A stretch of 64,000 nt of DNA, taken from NCBI GenBank assembly GCA_011947345.1, contig JAAVTG010000693.1, positions 1 through 64,000 on the forward strand, in the 5' to 3' direction. The notes under the pieces are model-generated. The model was not told the origin of the DNA and did no database searches. It worked only from the letters and a program-made list of their open reading frames with translations. This document shows, in pieces, positions 24,560 through 36,754 of the stretch; position 1 is the stretch's first letter; each line of letters starts with the position of its first letter. The position numbers were made by a program, and so were the translations under genes. The stretch is from Phytophthora quininea. Its lineage: Eukaryota > Oomycota > Peronosporomycetes > Peronosporales > Peronosporaceae.

Positions 24560-26464
24560 ATGGAGTCCGAGCTAAGCGATAAAGAGTGGCGGCAAATGCG
24601 AAGGCAAATGTCGAAACTCAACTTTGAGCCCGTTCCAGAGACCCCTGCTTTAGTCCCGCGGTCGATGTACGGAGACAGCCCTGGTACCAACGGAGAGACG
24701 AGCAATAACGTCTCGAACGAGGCGCAGGATCACAACGATATAATCCCCATGGATAACCAGGCCTTACCGTGCCGTTGGTCTGCGAGACGATACCTTCGTT
24801 CGGCTTGGTATATATGCAAGTGTTGCTAACGTGTTGTTGTTGCTCTTTTTGTAGTGCTACCGGTATCAGCAGTCCGGAAGCTCACGAGAGAGTTGGGGTC
24901 GAGATCATACAAGTTGGCGAATTACCTTCTACTTCCATGGCAGTCTCCCCTTTGATCACGAACCGCTATCGTCTTCGAGGCTATAAGCAACCAGAGGAAA
25001 ATAAATATGCGGACACCGACATCGCGGCACTCGATGCTCAAATGGCTGCTGCGCAAGACGCTACGCGACGATCCATCATGGTCTGAGTGTGTATCCACAA
25101 TGTAACCTCACTGGTGATACTGATCTCAAGTCGTTGGAACCATGTGCAACAGAGTGCCTTTGCGGACCTAAGCGTCAAGAAAGCAAAGAGTGAAGATTCT
25201 GAGCGCATGAAACTCGTGGCGGCACATACGAATGACGTCGCGAGTCTTCAAGTAAGCAGTTCTGTATATAACGAACAGACCAGCTTTTGGAGTGACATTA
25301 TTTTGTTTTTATGCAGAACGAAGTGCTGGCCCTAAAAGAGCGGCTTACCCTCGCAGAAGCGAAAGAAGACCAGAGTATTTTGATCTTGGATCGCTATTCT
25401 CAATTCGTTACTAAGCAGATGGAACACAGGGTAAGATACGTCGCTAGCGATGAAAATGTTTTTGAGTTGCTGACTTGGAACGTTGTCTAGCTAAAGCGAT
25501 GGGAGGGCGAACACTCAGCAGCAGCTTGTTTTCGGGCATGGATTACAGTAACCCAAGAGGCAGCAATGAGGCGCAGGGCTCTGCAGCGCATTTTAGGTCA
25601 CTACTGCAAACGCCTGCAGCAAGAAAACTTTCAAAAGTGGAAAAGCATGCACCAGGATGAATTGTATGGGCGTCTTCAAGACCAGCAAAATCGGCTCGAC
25701 CACAAGATTGTCGAGATCACCGAGGACTACGAATTGAGAATTCAACAGGTATGTATCGTTAGTGTTGCTTTTCCTTCTAGGTAGAAATTCTAACAGTGTC
25801 TCTGTAATAGTTGCAGCAAGTAGTTGAAGAAGCAAAGCGACAAGTTACTGAAGCACATAAATGCCGCCAGAAAGTGGAAGAAGATCTCCGCCTTGTTTTC
25901 CTGCGAGGAATATCTGCAATGAATATTGAGGCCTTAACTGTGTTTGGGTCAAACCACAAGCAGTGCCCAAGCCTACACGACACCATGTACCAACGTGACC
26001 GTGCAAATACTACGGAGAGCGGTTGCATTATCATTCCTGGCGACAACGGCACTAACCTGGAAGCTACGTCGCCAATTAAACTGTCAAACCCAGGAGTCCA
26101 AGTGATCGATGAATCACCCAACTCAAGTCCATCCAGCTCACGGCCGAATTGCTCCGTGGTAGGGTCATCGATTCCCAGTCGCATAATTGGTTTAGAGCGG
26201 TCACGTGGACTTCGTAGTGCTGACATGGTTCTCCTGCATGGGCTGCCTCAAGCGGCTGAGCGGCAGGCTGCAACTACTTACCGGCCATCGTCTGCCCCGT
26301 CGAAGGGAGCAAAGCCTCAATTAAGTGCCAAGCATCAAGTGGAAATGCAATATATGCGCAGTACGGTCGCAGCTTCTGCGAGCAGAGCAAGTGTGAGCAG
26401 CAGCACTCGAACGACGGCCATAGTTCGTCCCTCGTTATCTTCAGGTAAATTCCGGAGGTCTTGA
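24560..26464 (+). CDS. POC5-like centriolar, centrin-binding protein
   Basis: Six exons splice exactly in phase: 24560-24807, 24855-25080, 25153-25251, 25317-25430, 25491-25748 and 25811-26464, giving 532 residues. Introns are 47-72 nt. The middle has two Sfi1-like centrin-binding segments, AACFRAWITVTQEAAMRRR and NFQKWKSM, in coiled coil, followed by DLRLVFLRGISAMNIEALTVF. That last segment matches what I know of POC5, a centrin-binding protein of the centriole distal lumen. The C-terminal 170 residues are Ser/Pro-rich and disordered. A hydrophobic upstream extension in the same frame (from 24425) lies in the duplicated segment and is more likely untranslated. POC5 fits an organism with flagellate zoospores. 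Confidence 0.72.
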
Positions 26465-26540
26465 ATTCGTAGAAATCTAATCACGACAAAATTGGACGGC
26501 AGTTTCCATTCCCTCTTTCCACTTGACCCAGCAGTGTGGT

Positions 26541-28528
26541 ATGAGCCGCCAGCATTTTCATGTCGAAGCGCAACAACACTCGCCACTGTATGACATCAAC
26601 GCAAGAGAATGTCAAGGAGGCCTTGACGAGATAACTGCAGGGATCGTGGCTGATGCCAGCGAAGAAGATGAGGTATCTAGCGCGATGTTTTGTGCTTTGT
26701 GTTCCAATATCACTCGCGGCTGTTTGAACAGATCGATTTGGAGGGCTATGAAGAGTATCTCCAACAGTTAAAAGGGTAATGGACATCAATTACAATTAGT
26801 TCTGGGCACTCTTCTAATCAAATGTTTGCAGCAAAGCATCAATTCGGCCTTGTAGTGCGCGCGTCGTACGTCCCATGCCAACAGAATCACCGCAATTCTA
26901 TATGGTTAACGCAGACAACCTGGCGCCCATTAGACCTGCTCGTCCGGCTAGTGCTCGACCGAGGATTAGTACTACCCCAAGAAGTCGCATGTCGGAGGAA
27001 AATGCGAGACAATGTCGCTCTGGTGGTAATGGAGCAGGGCGGCGAAGGAGACAAAGTGAAAAGCTAGTTCATGCTCGAATTCGAGCGGTGTACAATGATG
27101 TTGGGCGTTCTACCCCTGCCGTGAGGCAGATGCCGGTATCCTACAGTGCGACATCGGCGATTAGGAGCAAGTTGAAAGTGTTTCAGGATGCAGAGCTACA
27201 CGACGAGTATTACAGACTTCAAGATGCAGAAACCGAATTGAAAGCCACTTGCCTCCAAGAGCAGCAGAAGCGCATAAAGGCCATCGCGCGTGTTCGCCGG
27301 CTTGAGGAAATCATTGCGATGAAAGACAAGAAGATTGAATCTTTGCTTCACGCCAGGGCTGTTGGTTCTGACAGAACCGTGAGCACTAGTAGAAGTGCTG
27401 TGCAGCGTGAAATGGCAGAACGTGATCGCCAGTTCCATGGGTTGGCACAAAAATTGCGGGAAAAATTGCCCAGCAATCCCAGCTACTAAGTTCCTACGAA
27501 GAGGCGATGCAATCTCTGCGCAGTGGCATTAAGAGCACGAACTTGATGGAGCTAGAGGAAGAACGAAGCCAGTTGTATCAAGAGCTGCATCACCATCAAG
27601 AGCTTTTGGATCGACAACGTCTAGGTTGGGAAGCGCATGAGCATAAACTAACCTCTTTTGCTGACATGGAGGCCAGCTATAAACTTCAGCTGTCCAAATT
27701 GCAGCAAGAAAACAAGGTTATCACACACGAAAAGCGAAAGTTGGAGCAGGAGGCTGACCACCTTAAGTCACAGGTAGAAGTTCTTCGGAACGAATTGGTT
27801 CTTGAGCAGCGGAAACGGACGTACGATCGAGAGTTCGGAGAGAGTGTCGGTAAATACAACTCCTCAGCTCCAGCTCGAAATGTCATGCTGGCACAAGCAC
27901 TCGAGGAAATGAAAAACGTAATGCGACAGCAATCAGCGGCCTCGGGTTGCAAGCTTGAAAACGTGAGATCGCCTAAAACTCTTACGGCAGCACCGCAGCC
28001 AATAGTGTCTCATGCGCTCACATCTGCATCTTCTCAAGACAAAACACGCCAAGAAAATCAAGAGGTACAAGCACGTCCTATCAGTGAAGACGCGGACATA
28101 TTACCTGAAGCGAACACTACAGTGATCGATCACAATCCGCACGATAATAAATCTCCAGACAGCAGTCCCAAAACAATCTCAGATAGTAAGCAGTCTACAG
28201 CCGAAGAAGAACTGGAGAAGATTCAGCAACGAGCGATAGCGTCGGCCGCAAGCTTACTCCGGATAACTATCGACAACGATCTTGATAGCGAATTATCAGC
28301 AGATATGCTTGACGATGCACAGCATCCCATGTTGCAAAGCGATGTGGGGATCGAAGACCTTCTCAACGGCGCAGATATCCCTGACCCACAGCGCGAACCA
28401 TCTAGGGGCTACAAGAAGAGACATCAAAGCGAGAACTCTTGGATGAACTCTATCCGTCTGATTTCCTTGATACCGATGGGGTTGGTGACGATTTCAGCGA
28501 ACATGACGATACCGAACATTCACATTAA
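26541..28528 (+). CDS. Coiled-coil protein, probably cytoskeletal or ciliary
   Basis: Start ATG 26541; introns 26673-26731 and 26776-26831 join DASEEDE, IDLEGYEEYLQQLKG and KASIRPCSARVVRPM in phase. A basic, Arg/Pro-rich segment (RPARPASARPR) precedes long coiled coils (ELHDEYYRLQDAETELKA; RVRRLEEIIAMKDKKIESLL; later YKLQLSKLQQENKVITHEKR). The frame changes at A5 (27461-27465), where one more A gives LREKIAQQSQLLSSYEEAM, and at G4 (28405-28408), where one more G gives an acidic C-terminus ending DDTEHSH at 28528. The uncorrected frame would run to 28634 and overlap the convergent PX-like gene, another reason to prefer the correction. Family not recognised with certainty; the layout resembles IQCE-type ciliary coiled-coil proteins. 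It follows the POC5-like gene by 76 bases on the same strand. Confidence 0.65.
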
Positions 28529-28555
28529 CTCATCAATCTTAAAAGAATCGTTCAT

Positions 28556-29410
28556 TCATGCGGCAGTTCGATGGCCGCGCGACTTTCGTCTGGCTCGAAC
28601 ACACACCGGCTCGAAGAATTCAACGTTCTTGTGACTTTTGGTGCTCTCCACCTTCGGGTGATGGCCCAATCGCTTAAGTAGGCCATTCTTGATGCCGCTG
28701 TGTGAAGATGGCTCCTTTGGTTCATTCTCAGAGAGTTCGCTCCTGTTCTTGCCAGCTTTTTCCAATGCGCGCTGGGTCACCAGGTTGAGATACATTTCAC
28801 CATCCTCAGAATTGAACAAGCGTGAGTAGTATTCGAACAGTGCCGTGTTTCGGGAGTCGATCTTGGCATCATCCTTGGCCTCGCCGCTTTCCAGATGAAC
28901 CAGCAGCTTGTTCTGCGTTGGAAAAGGTTCGATTTCAGGAAGCTGCATTGCAGCTACTGCGTTTCGCTGGTGGTAATGGCGGACGTGCTCCTCTTCTTGG
29001 TTGTTACTAGTTCCTTCGCCCTCTGTTCTCCCCTCACCGGCACTTTTCTTCTTCTTGATCCCGAATGTGTGCCGCACAAAGGTCGATAGCGAGGTGGGCG
29101 ACCCCTTGGCCGAGGATACGGAGGAGCGCGATGTTGAGGACGAGTTCGAGAGGAAGCTTTCGCGCCCTGCTAGTAGGCCTCCGTGAGGGTCCCCGTGTTT
29201 GTCCGCGTAGAGCCGCATGAATTCGCGGTGAAGCCGCAAGAGCGCTTGAAAGGAGCCCGAGAAACCCAGCCGGGTGTGGTTCTCTCGCGGTGAGCCCACC
29301 ACGATCTCTACGTAGTAGCGCACACGCAACTTGGTTTTCTTCTTGGGGTCCGTCACATTGCGCTCCTCCTTGTGCGCCGTCACGTCCACGCCCACGGTCT
29401 GTCGCGCCAT
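28556..29410 (-). CDS. PX-like domain protein
   Basis: 284 residues from ATG 29410. RVRYYVEIVVGSPRENHTRL, then FQALLRLHREFMRLYADKHG, and after a Ser-rich, Lys-rich insertion LPEIEPFPTQNKLL and NTALFEYYSRLFNSEDGEM, follow the order of a phox-homology fold: first strand pair, RYSEF-like helix, Pro-rich loop and C-terminal helices. PX domains bind phosphoinositides on endosomal membranes. The canonical RY(S/D)F motif is not clear, so binding may differ. The tail is basic and charged. No intron. Convergent with the coiled-coil gene. Confidence 0.5.
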   Translation of the reverse strand: MARQTVGVDVTAHKEERNVTDPKKKTKLRVRYYVEIVVGSPRENHTRLGFSGSFQALLRLHREFMRLYADKHGDPHGGLLAGRESFLSNSSSTSRSSVSSAKGSPTSLSTFVRHTFGIKKKKSAGEGRTEGEGTSNNQEEEHVRHYHQRNAVAAMQLPEIEPFPTQNKLLVHLESGEAKDDAKIDSRNTALFEYYSRLFNSEDGEMYLNLVTQRALEKAGKNRSELSENEPKEPSSHSGIKNGLLKRLGHHPKVESTKSHKNVEFFEPVCVRARRKSRGHRTAA

Positions 29411-29561
29411 GCTGTCTTGCTTGCTGGACGAATTCAATTTTGATGTGAAGAAGTTAGTCGAGCCAGTGACAATGTTTTTGGCCAATGAGATGAGATGATT
29501 AGTCGAAAATGCGACGTGTGCCGACGAAGATACTCAACTACGAGTACGACGCTGCAGGATG

Positions 29562-29962
29562 GCCTGCGCTGAGCAACGACGCCCTCGCGTCGTCTTCAGC
29601 GGGCGCCCCGCGATCCCGTCTCGCTACACCAAGTTCGTCACGAACGAACTGGCCAAAGTGGAGAGCGTGCTGAAACTGATCGGCACGCCGAACGAGATGC
29701 TGGTCGAGAGCTTCAAGATCATGTGGCCCGACGGCACGGCCGACGACTTCAGAGCATCATGAGCATGAAAGGGCTCAAGAAGAGCGAGCAGACCGGGTAC
29801 CTGGAGACGCTGGGCATGCAGCGCAAGCCCGCGGGCAAGATCGCCGAAATGGAGGGCAAGATGAGCGACATGACGGAAAACTGGCGGAAGAACATGCAGA
29901 GTCTCGCCAAGGTGCCGTTCACGTTCACGGGCGGCATGAACACCACGTCGCACCAGGGCTAA
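29562..29962 (+). pseudogene. Truncated VPS53 3' end (duplicate)
   Basis: About 133 codons of the VPS53 C-terminus, ending with the native [13 protein letters not shown] and stop. Two single-base deletions relative to the parent (one C in GCGCCCC near 29610, one C in GACTTCAGAG near 29748) break the frame, and no upstream exons are present. It is passenger sequence in the duplication that created the third ubiquitin locus. Confidence 0.92.
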
Positions 29963-30202
29963 AGGAGCGCATCGGTCTGCTTCGTGGTGCTGGGCTCCAC
30001 GGTAGCCTGCGCGTCTGCCGAGCGCGACATGAGCGCGGTGCAGCGCCGCTGCATGGATCGCCGCGGGAGCGTATTAGTTGTCGGGTTTGTTTGCACACAT
30101 GAAGAAGTGTGAGCGGTGCCGCGGCAATTCCCGCAACACAGGTGCGATAGACCACCCGCGACGTCAGCGTAGCGTGGTGGAGATGTGTCACATGATAACT
30201 GA

Positions 30203-31117
<915 letters not shown>

Positions 31118-31484
31118 GTCGATCCGTTTGGAGGAAGACTTACAATAATAATGGAAACAGTCTGATGTCATCATTTTGTCGGTGTTTTTTGTGATGATAG
31201 TGCTGGTTGACGAGGTATTCAACACCGACGGTCTCTGCAGCAGGTAAGGCCTGCCTGCTTCGTCGTGCACAACTCGATGAACGCCAACTTGCCATAAGTG
31301 GAAGTTAGTTGAATCATCTACGGCGAGCGCTTCGTCATCGCCTACTCCGGCTGATGGGATAGGAAAATGGACGCTGAAGCTAGGTGGGTTGTATGTACTT
31401 CTTCTCGTTAGACGCGGAAGATGCTAGTAGAATTTAACTCTCCTTCTTCTGTATGCTTGCCATGCTGAGAAGTGCGCTGTGGCG
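31118..31484. repeat. Direct duplicate of 24090-24466
   Basis: Follows the 3-unit ubiquitin stop codon. At its right edge it forms the last residues and the stop of the minus-strand expansin-like gene. Identity to the other copy ends at GTGCGCTGTGGC, exactly inside that gene. Confidence 0.93.
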
Positions 31485-32182
31485 CCGGTGGTGTCGGTGG
31501 TAATGGTAGTGGTGCCGCCTGTCGTCGAACTTGTCGAGTCATCAGTCATAGGACAATTGTTGTAGTCCGAGGGTTTGAGCGTTGCCTTGGATGTAATGCC
31601 TTCATTGGATGTGATCTTCACCTTGACATTCTCCAGATCAATGAACACGCCCGACACTTGGTAGAAAGAAGTGACACCAATGACTTCGCCGGTCACGCCG
31701 TTGATTTCCATTGCCTTCACGCCGTCGCGCGAGTTGGGAACTTGCAGCGCGAACCACTGGGCGTTGCTGCCTTCTTTCCAGCAATATTTCTCCTGCTCGT
31801 CTGGGCAAGGTGTGAAATGCCACGAAATCTCCGAAATGCGGGGATCCCCGCCGACAACCGTGTACCACAGCGCTGTGTTCAGGTCCAGATTCCCATATCC
31901 GCACTCGTAACAGAGATCAGCTACGAAGGCGGTCACCGTACCGCTGTCGCCGGTGATGGACAAGCAGCGGCTGCAGCTCGACGACTCGTAGTACTGGTCA
32001 TAGTTCATTGCCACGAAAAGTGAAGCGTTCACTCCGTACGGTGCCATGCGAGCACTGCAACTCCCGCCGAGTGCCGACTCGAGGCCGTACGTTGTAGCCT
32101 TGCCCGTGAACACCTCTTTCGCGTGTGTAAGCCGCCCCGAGATCGCCAACAACAGCGCCGGAAGCAGGGCATGGAGTCCCAT
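31424..32182 (-). CDS. Secreted expansin-like (double-psi beta-barrel) protein
   Basis: 252 residues. ATG 32182 starts a signal peptide (GLHALLPALLLAISGRLTHA). The mature part, EVFTGKATTYG, GGSCSARMAPYG, CSRCLSITGD, VADLCYECGYGNLDLN and SWHFTPCP, has the cysteine pattern of expansin/EG45 barrels that bind or loosen cell-wall polysaccharide; a beta-sandwich-like part and a Thr-rich linker follow. Oomycetes secrete such proteins for self-wall or plant-wall remodelling. The last 17 or so residues (AHFSAWQAYRRRRVKFY) are encoded by the duplicated segment 31424-31484, so the C-terminus may be a fusion product or the origin of that segment. No intron. Confidence 0.85.
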   Translation of the reverse strand: MGLHALLPALLLAISGRLTHAKEVFTGKATTYGLESALGGSCSARMAPYGVNASLFVAMNYDQYYESSSCSRCLSITGDSGTVTAFVADLCYECGYGNLDLNTALWYTVVGGDPRISEISWHFTPCPDEQEKYCWKEGSNAQWFALQVPNSRDGVKAMEINGVTGEVIGVTSFYQVSGVFIDLENVKVKITSNEGITSKATLKPSDYNNCPMTDDSTSSTTGGTTTITTDTTGATAHFSAWQAYRRRRVKFY

Positions 32183-32232
32183 GCTGCAAACCCTCGATTG
32201 TAAAAACTGCCGGCCTGGCTTTACAGTAACTT

Positions 32233-34720
32233 CTATGCACAAATTCTTATCACACAGAGCGAGATTGAGCCACCTTGGAGTCCAAGTTGGCAATATCCTG
32301 CGCGACCACGGCAGTTTGCATACCCAGTGGAATGCTTGCCGACGACAGGGGCGCGCGACAAGTTGATACAGGGACCCTCCGCGCTACCGTTGACTGTGGT
32401 GGAGGCCGGCACATAATGAATGTCTACTAGCTCCACTTTCGTCTTCTGCTTGGCGTGCAGGATACCCTCGAGTGCAAAGTCCACCATTGTCTGACGGTAG
32501 TCGGGTTTCTCCCAGTTCAGGTACGCTAACGTACCAGCAGACGTTTCCGGCACCACTGTTGCGAGACCACCGACAAACTCTTGGAGCAGGCGGAACTTGC
32601 CATTCACACAAGACCACGCAAAGGAGATGTCCGTTTCGCGACCATGCTTCCGTAGTACACCACTGAGAACAGGCTCGCGCTTCACGGTCTGCACGAACTC
32701 GTCGAACTCCGTCTGGATAGACCTAATTTCTTCTTCCGAGAAGGTTTCACGGAGGCGAGATTCTTGATCGTTCAGCACCTTGGCGAAAGTATCATACGCC
32801 ATTTCAAACACCTTGATAGGCATGACGGTCGGCGGGTTTACTAGCACACCCACGTCATCTGCACAATAGTGCCGTCCTTCCTGTGCTATTGTTGCCACGC
32901 CAGCAATGAGGTCCACAGCAAAATGCGCCACGGATTTGGCGATATGCAGCCGCTCAACGCCTCGAAGAGTGTCAAACATCTCAATGGCTAGTGGGCCTCC
33001 TCATTCTGAATGAACTGCTGAGCATTTTGGTAAGTCAACTGGAACGACCCAGCAGCGCACGCGTCTTCCGTGGCTCGAGCCTCCCACAAGTCTCGTCGTG
33101 CACCCACGACATCCGCCATAATCAGCGCTAGTTTGCAAAGCTCCTGCACCTGCTCGCTCACGTGGTTGGCACCGCTCTCCATGGCAATTAATTTCTTCAT
33201 AAAGTACGCAATTTCAGCCATGACTCGATGTGCAACAGTGATGCACACCCACCACGACGCGGATGGCACGCATGTCGGGAATGAGCCTTGCAAACACCGC
33301 ATAATGGCAAGTCGATGCTCCATCAGCCACTTTAGTGCCCCCATGAGCTTGCCGGCAAAACCGCGCGTGGTGCTGAATGACGCTGTCACATCCGGAATAG
33401 TGTCGCCATCAAACACTGCAGATGACCCATTCTGCAGCGAATTCTCGTCCTGCCGCAACGCCGCCAGAACTGACACCAGTTCATCATAAAACCCTTTCTG
33501 GCAAAACGCCCCCACACAATTCTTCACCACTTGCTCTAGTTGATCAACACCGCACCATATGAGATAGAATGCAGGGTTATTCACAAGTGTAGCGATCCTT
33601 GCCGACAGACCCTGTTGGCTTCCTGTCATCCCAGTATTGCGCCCAGTGTTAATACCACCGTTTGTCGTGGTGCCTAGTAACTTGTTACGCCATCGTGAAT
33701 CTAATACATCAAGACAGCGTGCAAGACGGAGCATGATCGCCGGGGCTGGATGCTGGTCGAAAGAAGGTATTGAGAACAAATGGAAGTCTTGCAACGCACA
33801 GTTGTGCCACACGCGCAGGCGAACGTCCAGATACGAGGTTCCTTGGTGTACTGCTGCGTCTGTGGCCAACGCGTATGTCCACGAGGAGCGCATCATGAGT
33901 GCGATCTTCTGGAAATTGCTGGCTAGGACCGCACGCAGATAACCTGCAACCTTGTGATCTGTGCAACCACCATAGTAGGCCAACTTGGTTTCGTCCTTTG
34001 TGCATTGAACCATGCGCGAAGCCAATCGGAAGGATGCACCGCACGATACGAATTTGATTGCCAGATCGTACAGACGCTGGTTCTTGAGCAAGATTTCGTA
34101 GTTGTCCGTGCCTTCCTTCCTGCAAAAACTTGTAGGACCTGGTCCTTTGTCAGGCTGGCCTCGTCGCTGGGGTTGAAAAACAGCTCGCCCACCAGCTCTT
34201 CCACAATGCGCTTCTCGATTTCCGAGGCCGGGAGCCGCACAGGCCCCACTGAATGCACGACAGGTGCCACGACACTCGCAACATTCCCCGCGACGCTGCC
34301 GCTCCTTGTCTGGGTGTTGGTAAACTGCTGTTGCTGCGCCACAACCAGCGAATGGAACGTGCCTTCCTCGATGTGCGCAGCGAAGAACATTTCTTTGTCG
34401 GAGCAGGAGGACCGCTCGTACTCGGTCCACTTGTGCTTGTGGTTGATCTCCAGGTGGGAGAGGTAATGGTCCGCCCGAAAGGGCTGGCGGAAGTACTTGA
34501 TGTTGGCGGTGGCGCGGCGCTTGCGTGTCGAATCGGCGGCTGATTCCTTGCCGAAGGCCACGCAGAACTTGCACATGACGGACTCCACCACGTTAGTGGC
34601 GCCGTTGCGGTTGCACACCGACAGTCCGTACTTGAGCGCGTGCTTCTCATTGAACTTGACGCCGCGGTCCTTGTGCTTCTTGGGCTTGTCGCCGCGATCT
34701 CCCGAGCGCGTCGCCCCCAT
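32233..34720 (-). CDS. hAT-like transposase of the oomycete-expanded family, two frame breaks
   Basis: Start at ATG 34720. A basic N-terminus precedes a BED-like zinc finger (CKFCVAFG, then HYLSHLEINH). The central part has FVSCGASFRLASRMVQC, YYGGCTDHKVAGYL, TSYLDVRLRVW and FYLIWCGVDQLEQVV; the C-terminus has ISFAWSCVNGKFRLLQEFVGG and LNWEKPDYRQTMVDFALEGIL. These are hallmarks of a hAT-derived family abundant in Phytophthora. The frame changes near 34100-34110 and near 32990-33000 by one base each; apart from those it is open over about 800 codons. It is therefore either a nearly intact transposase or an intact one with two assembly indels. No terminal repeats were found by eye. Its start is 87 bases from the divergent microtubule regulator gene. 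Confidence 0.72.
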
Positions 34721-34807
34721 CCGCTGGCCAGTGCACAATATACGGCACCTCCACTTAAGTTCGATCCTGGCAACAATACAGACCGACGCTTCAACACCGT
34801 TTGAGAA

Positions 34808-36662
34808 ATGACGCCGAACTTCCGCGGCTGGCTGTGGTCGCTGGCGGCCGTGGCGGGTACAGCCACCGTGGCCATAGTCGTCTACAAGTACGCGACGCGT
34901 GGGGCACGCGAGCATGTGACTAGCGACGCGCATGGCACCGCACAGTCCCAGGAGAATGAGGAGGACGTGGACTATGAGTGGCTCTCGGAGAGCGAGGCGG
35001 ACGATGTAGACGCCGAGGCACCTCAGACACAACAGCAACTGCTGGATAAAAGCAGGAACATGGTAAGGAAAGGATGTAGCCACTGCGGCTTGTGCACCGC
35101 TAACTAGAGAATCCTAACGCGATCTGCGAATTATGCGATCATGCAGCTGTTGGCCGTGTTCGGCCTGGTGCTGATGGTATTGGTGACTGCAGTCTCGCTG
35201 GTCGTGTCATGGAGCAATGAAGATGCAGAGGTGTCTTTCGTGGAGTTGCCCATGTTCCAACCGCTCATGTGGGTCGCTGTGGGGATTTTCACAGGTACAC
35301 AACGACTGGCGAAATACAATCTTCAGAACGAGGCAGCCTGACACGTTTGTTTCCGCAGCTGCAAGCCTCGAAGTACTTACTCGTCCAGCAAGAGCTGGCC
35401 CAGAGATACCGATTCTGCAAGAGAAGGCAGTATTTCCACACGACGAGAGCGACTTCAAGCTCATCCAACAACACGGTGAGTTGAAATTTGGAGATGTTAG
35501 ATCTTTTCGTTTCTATTCCACTGATAACTCTAGGCAAATTGTAGAAGCTACTGATAGTGCTCAGCCACAGAAGGGTGCATTGAAGAGTGCCGACGATGAA
35601 GAAAAGATCGGCACGCCAAAGGACGTCGAAAAAGTCGTCCGGCGTGCCGATGACTTGTTTGACCAGGATCTTCACGCTGAAACAAGAGAATTTTTGAAGA
35701 CTCAAATGCCAAGACACCCTTCTAGCGTGGAACTGGTGCAGTATACTTTTGGTATGTGCATTTGCCTTGCAATATTCGTCTGATGGTGATTTTTCCCCCT
35801 TGCTGTTCTTAGTTATGGCGTTTGGCGCGTGCATGTAATTATCTTGTCGAGTCAACAAGCGACCCTGGCATTAAAAGAGATATGCGGTCGAAGGCCTTGC
35901 TACTGCTGAGAAGGCATATGCTCTCGACAACGACGCTGCAGCAGCAAATAAATGGATGGCCATTATGACAAGGTAACTGTTGATTTACTCTCGCTTAGAC
36001 AAAGTCGAGCTGCTGATTATGAGAGCATTTGTGAACAGCACGATGGGAAGCTCCCGAGACCTCAAAGAGAAGATCGCTGGCGCCTATGTGATTCGTGTAC
36101 GAACTGGACCGGGATTCTTCTAGTTATTTTGCGCGTTAAGTGACAATGACGTTTGCTTGTTCTAGGACCACATCCAGCGTGCGATCGAGCTGGATCCCAC
36201 CGACGCAACTTCACACAACATCCTTGGGCAGTGGTGCTTGGCATTTGCGGACATGACGTGGATCGAGAAGCGTGCTGCTGCTGCGCTCTTCGGGACGCCA
36301 CCGACTGCTACATACGAAGAAGCTGTGCAGCATTTCAAGGCTGCAGGTAAGCGCAATCCACCGCATTTTCTGGTTTGAGTTCGTTTTTATTTACTAGCAC
36401 GTTGTGTTTGTAGAGGGTATTAGCCCAGGCTTCTGGAAGAAGAACGCGTTCCTCCTGGCCCAGGTACAGATCGAACTCGTGCATTATTGATGTTGGTGGA
36501 GTGCTCATTTTTCTACCCTGGCTTCAGACATATATGAAGATGAAGCGCACCGACGACGCGTCGAAGTGGGTGCTCAAGGCCAAGGCCGTGCCAGTAAAGA
36601 CCAAAGAAGATGAGGAAGTGCAGCAGGACATTGCTGGGCTGTTGAAGCAGTTGAAGTTATAA
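34808..36662 (+). CDS. Regulator of microtubule dynamics protein (RMDN/FAM82 family)
   Basis: TPR-fold protein known in animals at spindle microtubules and ER/mitochondria contacts. An N-terminal membrane helix (WLWSLAAVAGTATVAIVVY) is followed by an acidic region and a second hydrophobic exon (LLAVFGLVLMVLVTAVSLVV). The family core is clear: LWRLARA, EGLATAEKAYALDND, KWMAIM, DLKEKIAGAYVIRDHIQRAIELDPTD, WIEKRAAAALFGTPPTATYEEAVQHF and KAVPVKTKEDEEV. Introns supported in phase: 35063-35146 and 35295-35358. The intron from about 35973 to the CAG before CACGATGGG gives MTSTMGSSRDLKEK. At least one indel is needed near 35880 (KR to YAVEG) and possibly one near 35750. Stop 36660-36662. Confidence 0.85.
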
Positions 36663-36754
36663 ACCACTTTAGGTAATAACCCTTCCGACCAGAATGCGTT
36701 TGAACTGAACTCGCCAAGTTTGAACTGAACTCGCCAAGAAGGGACGAAGCAAGC

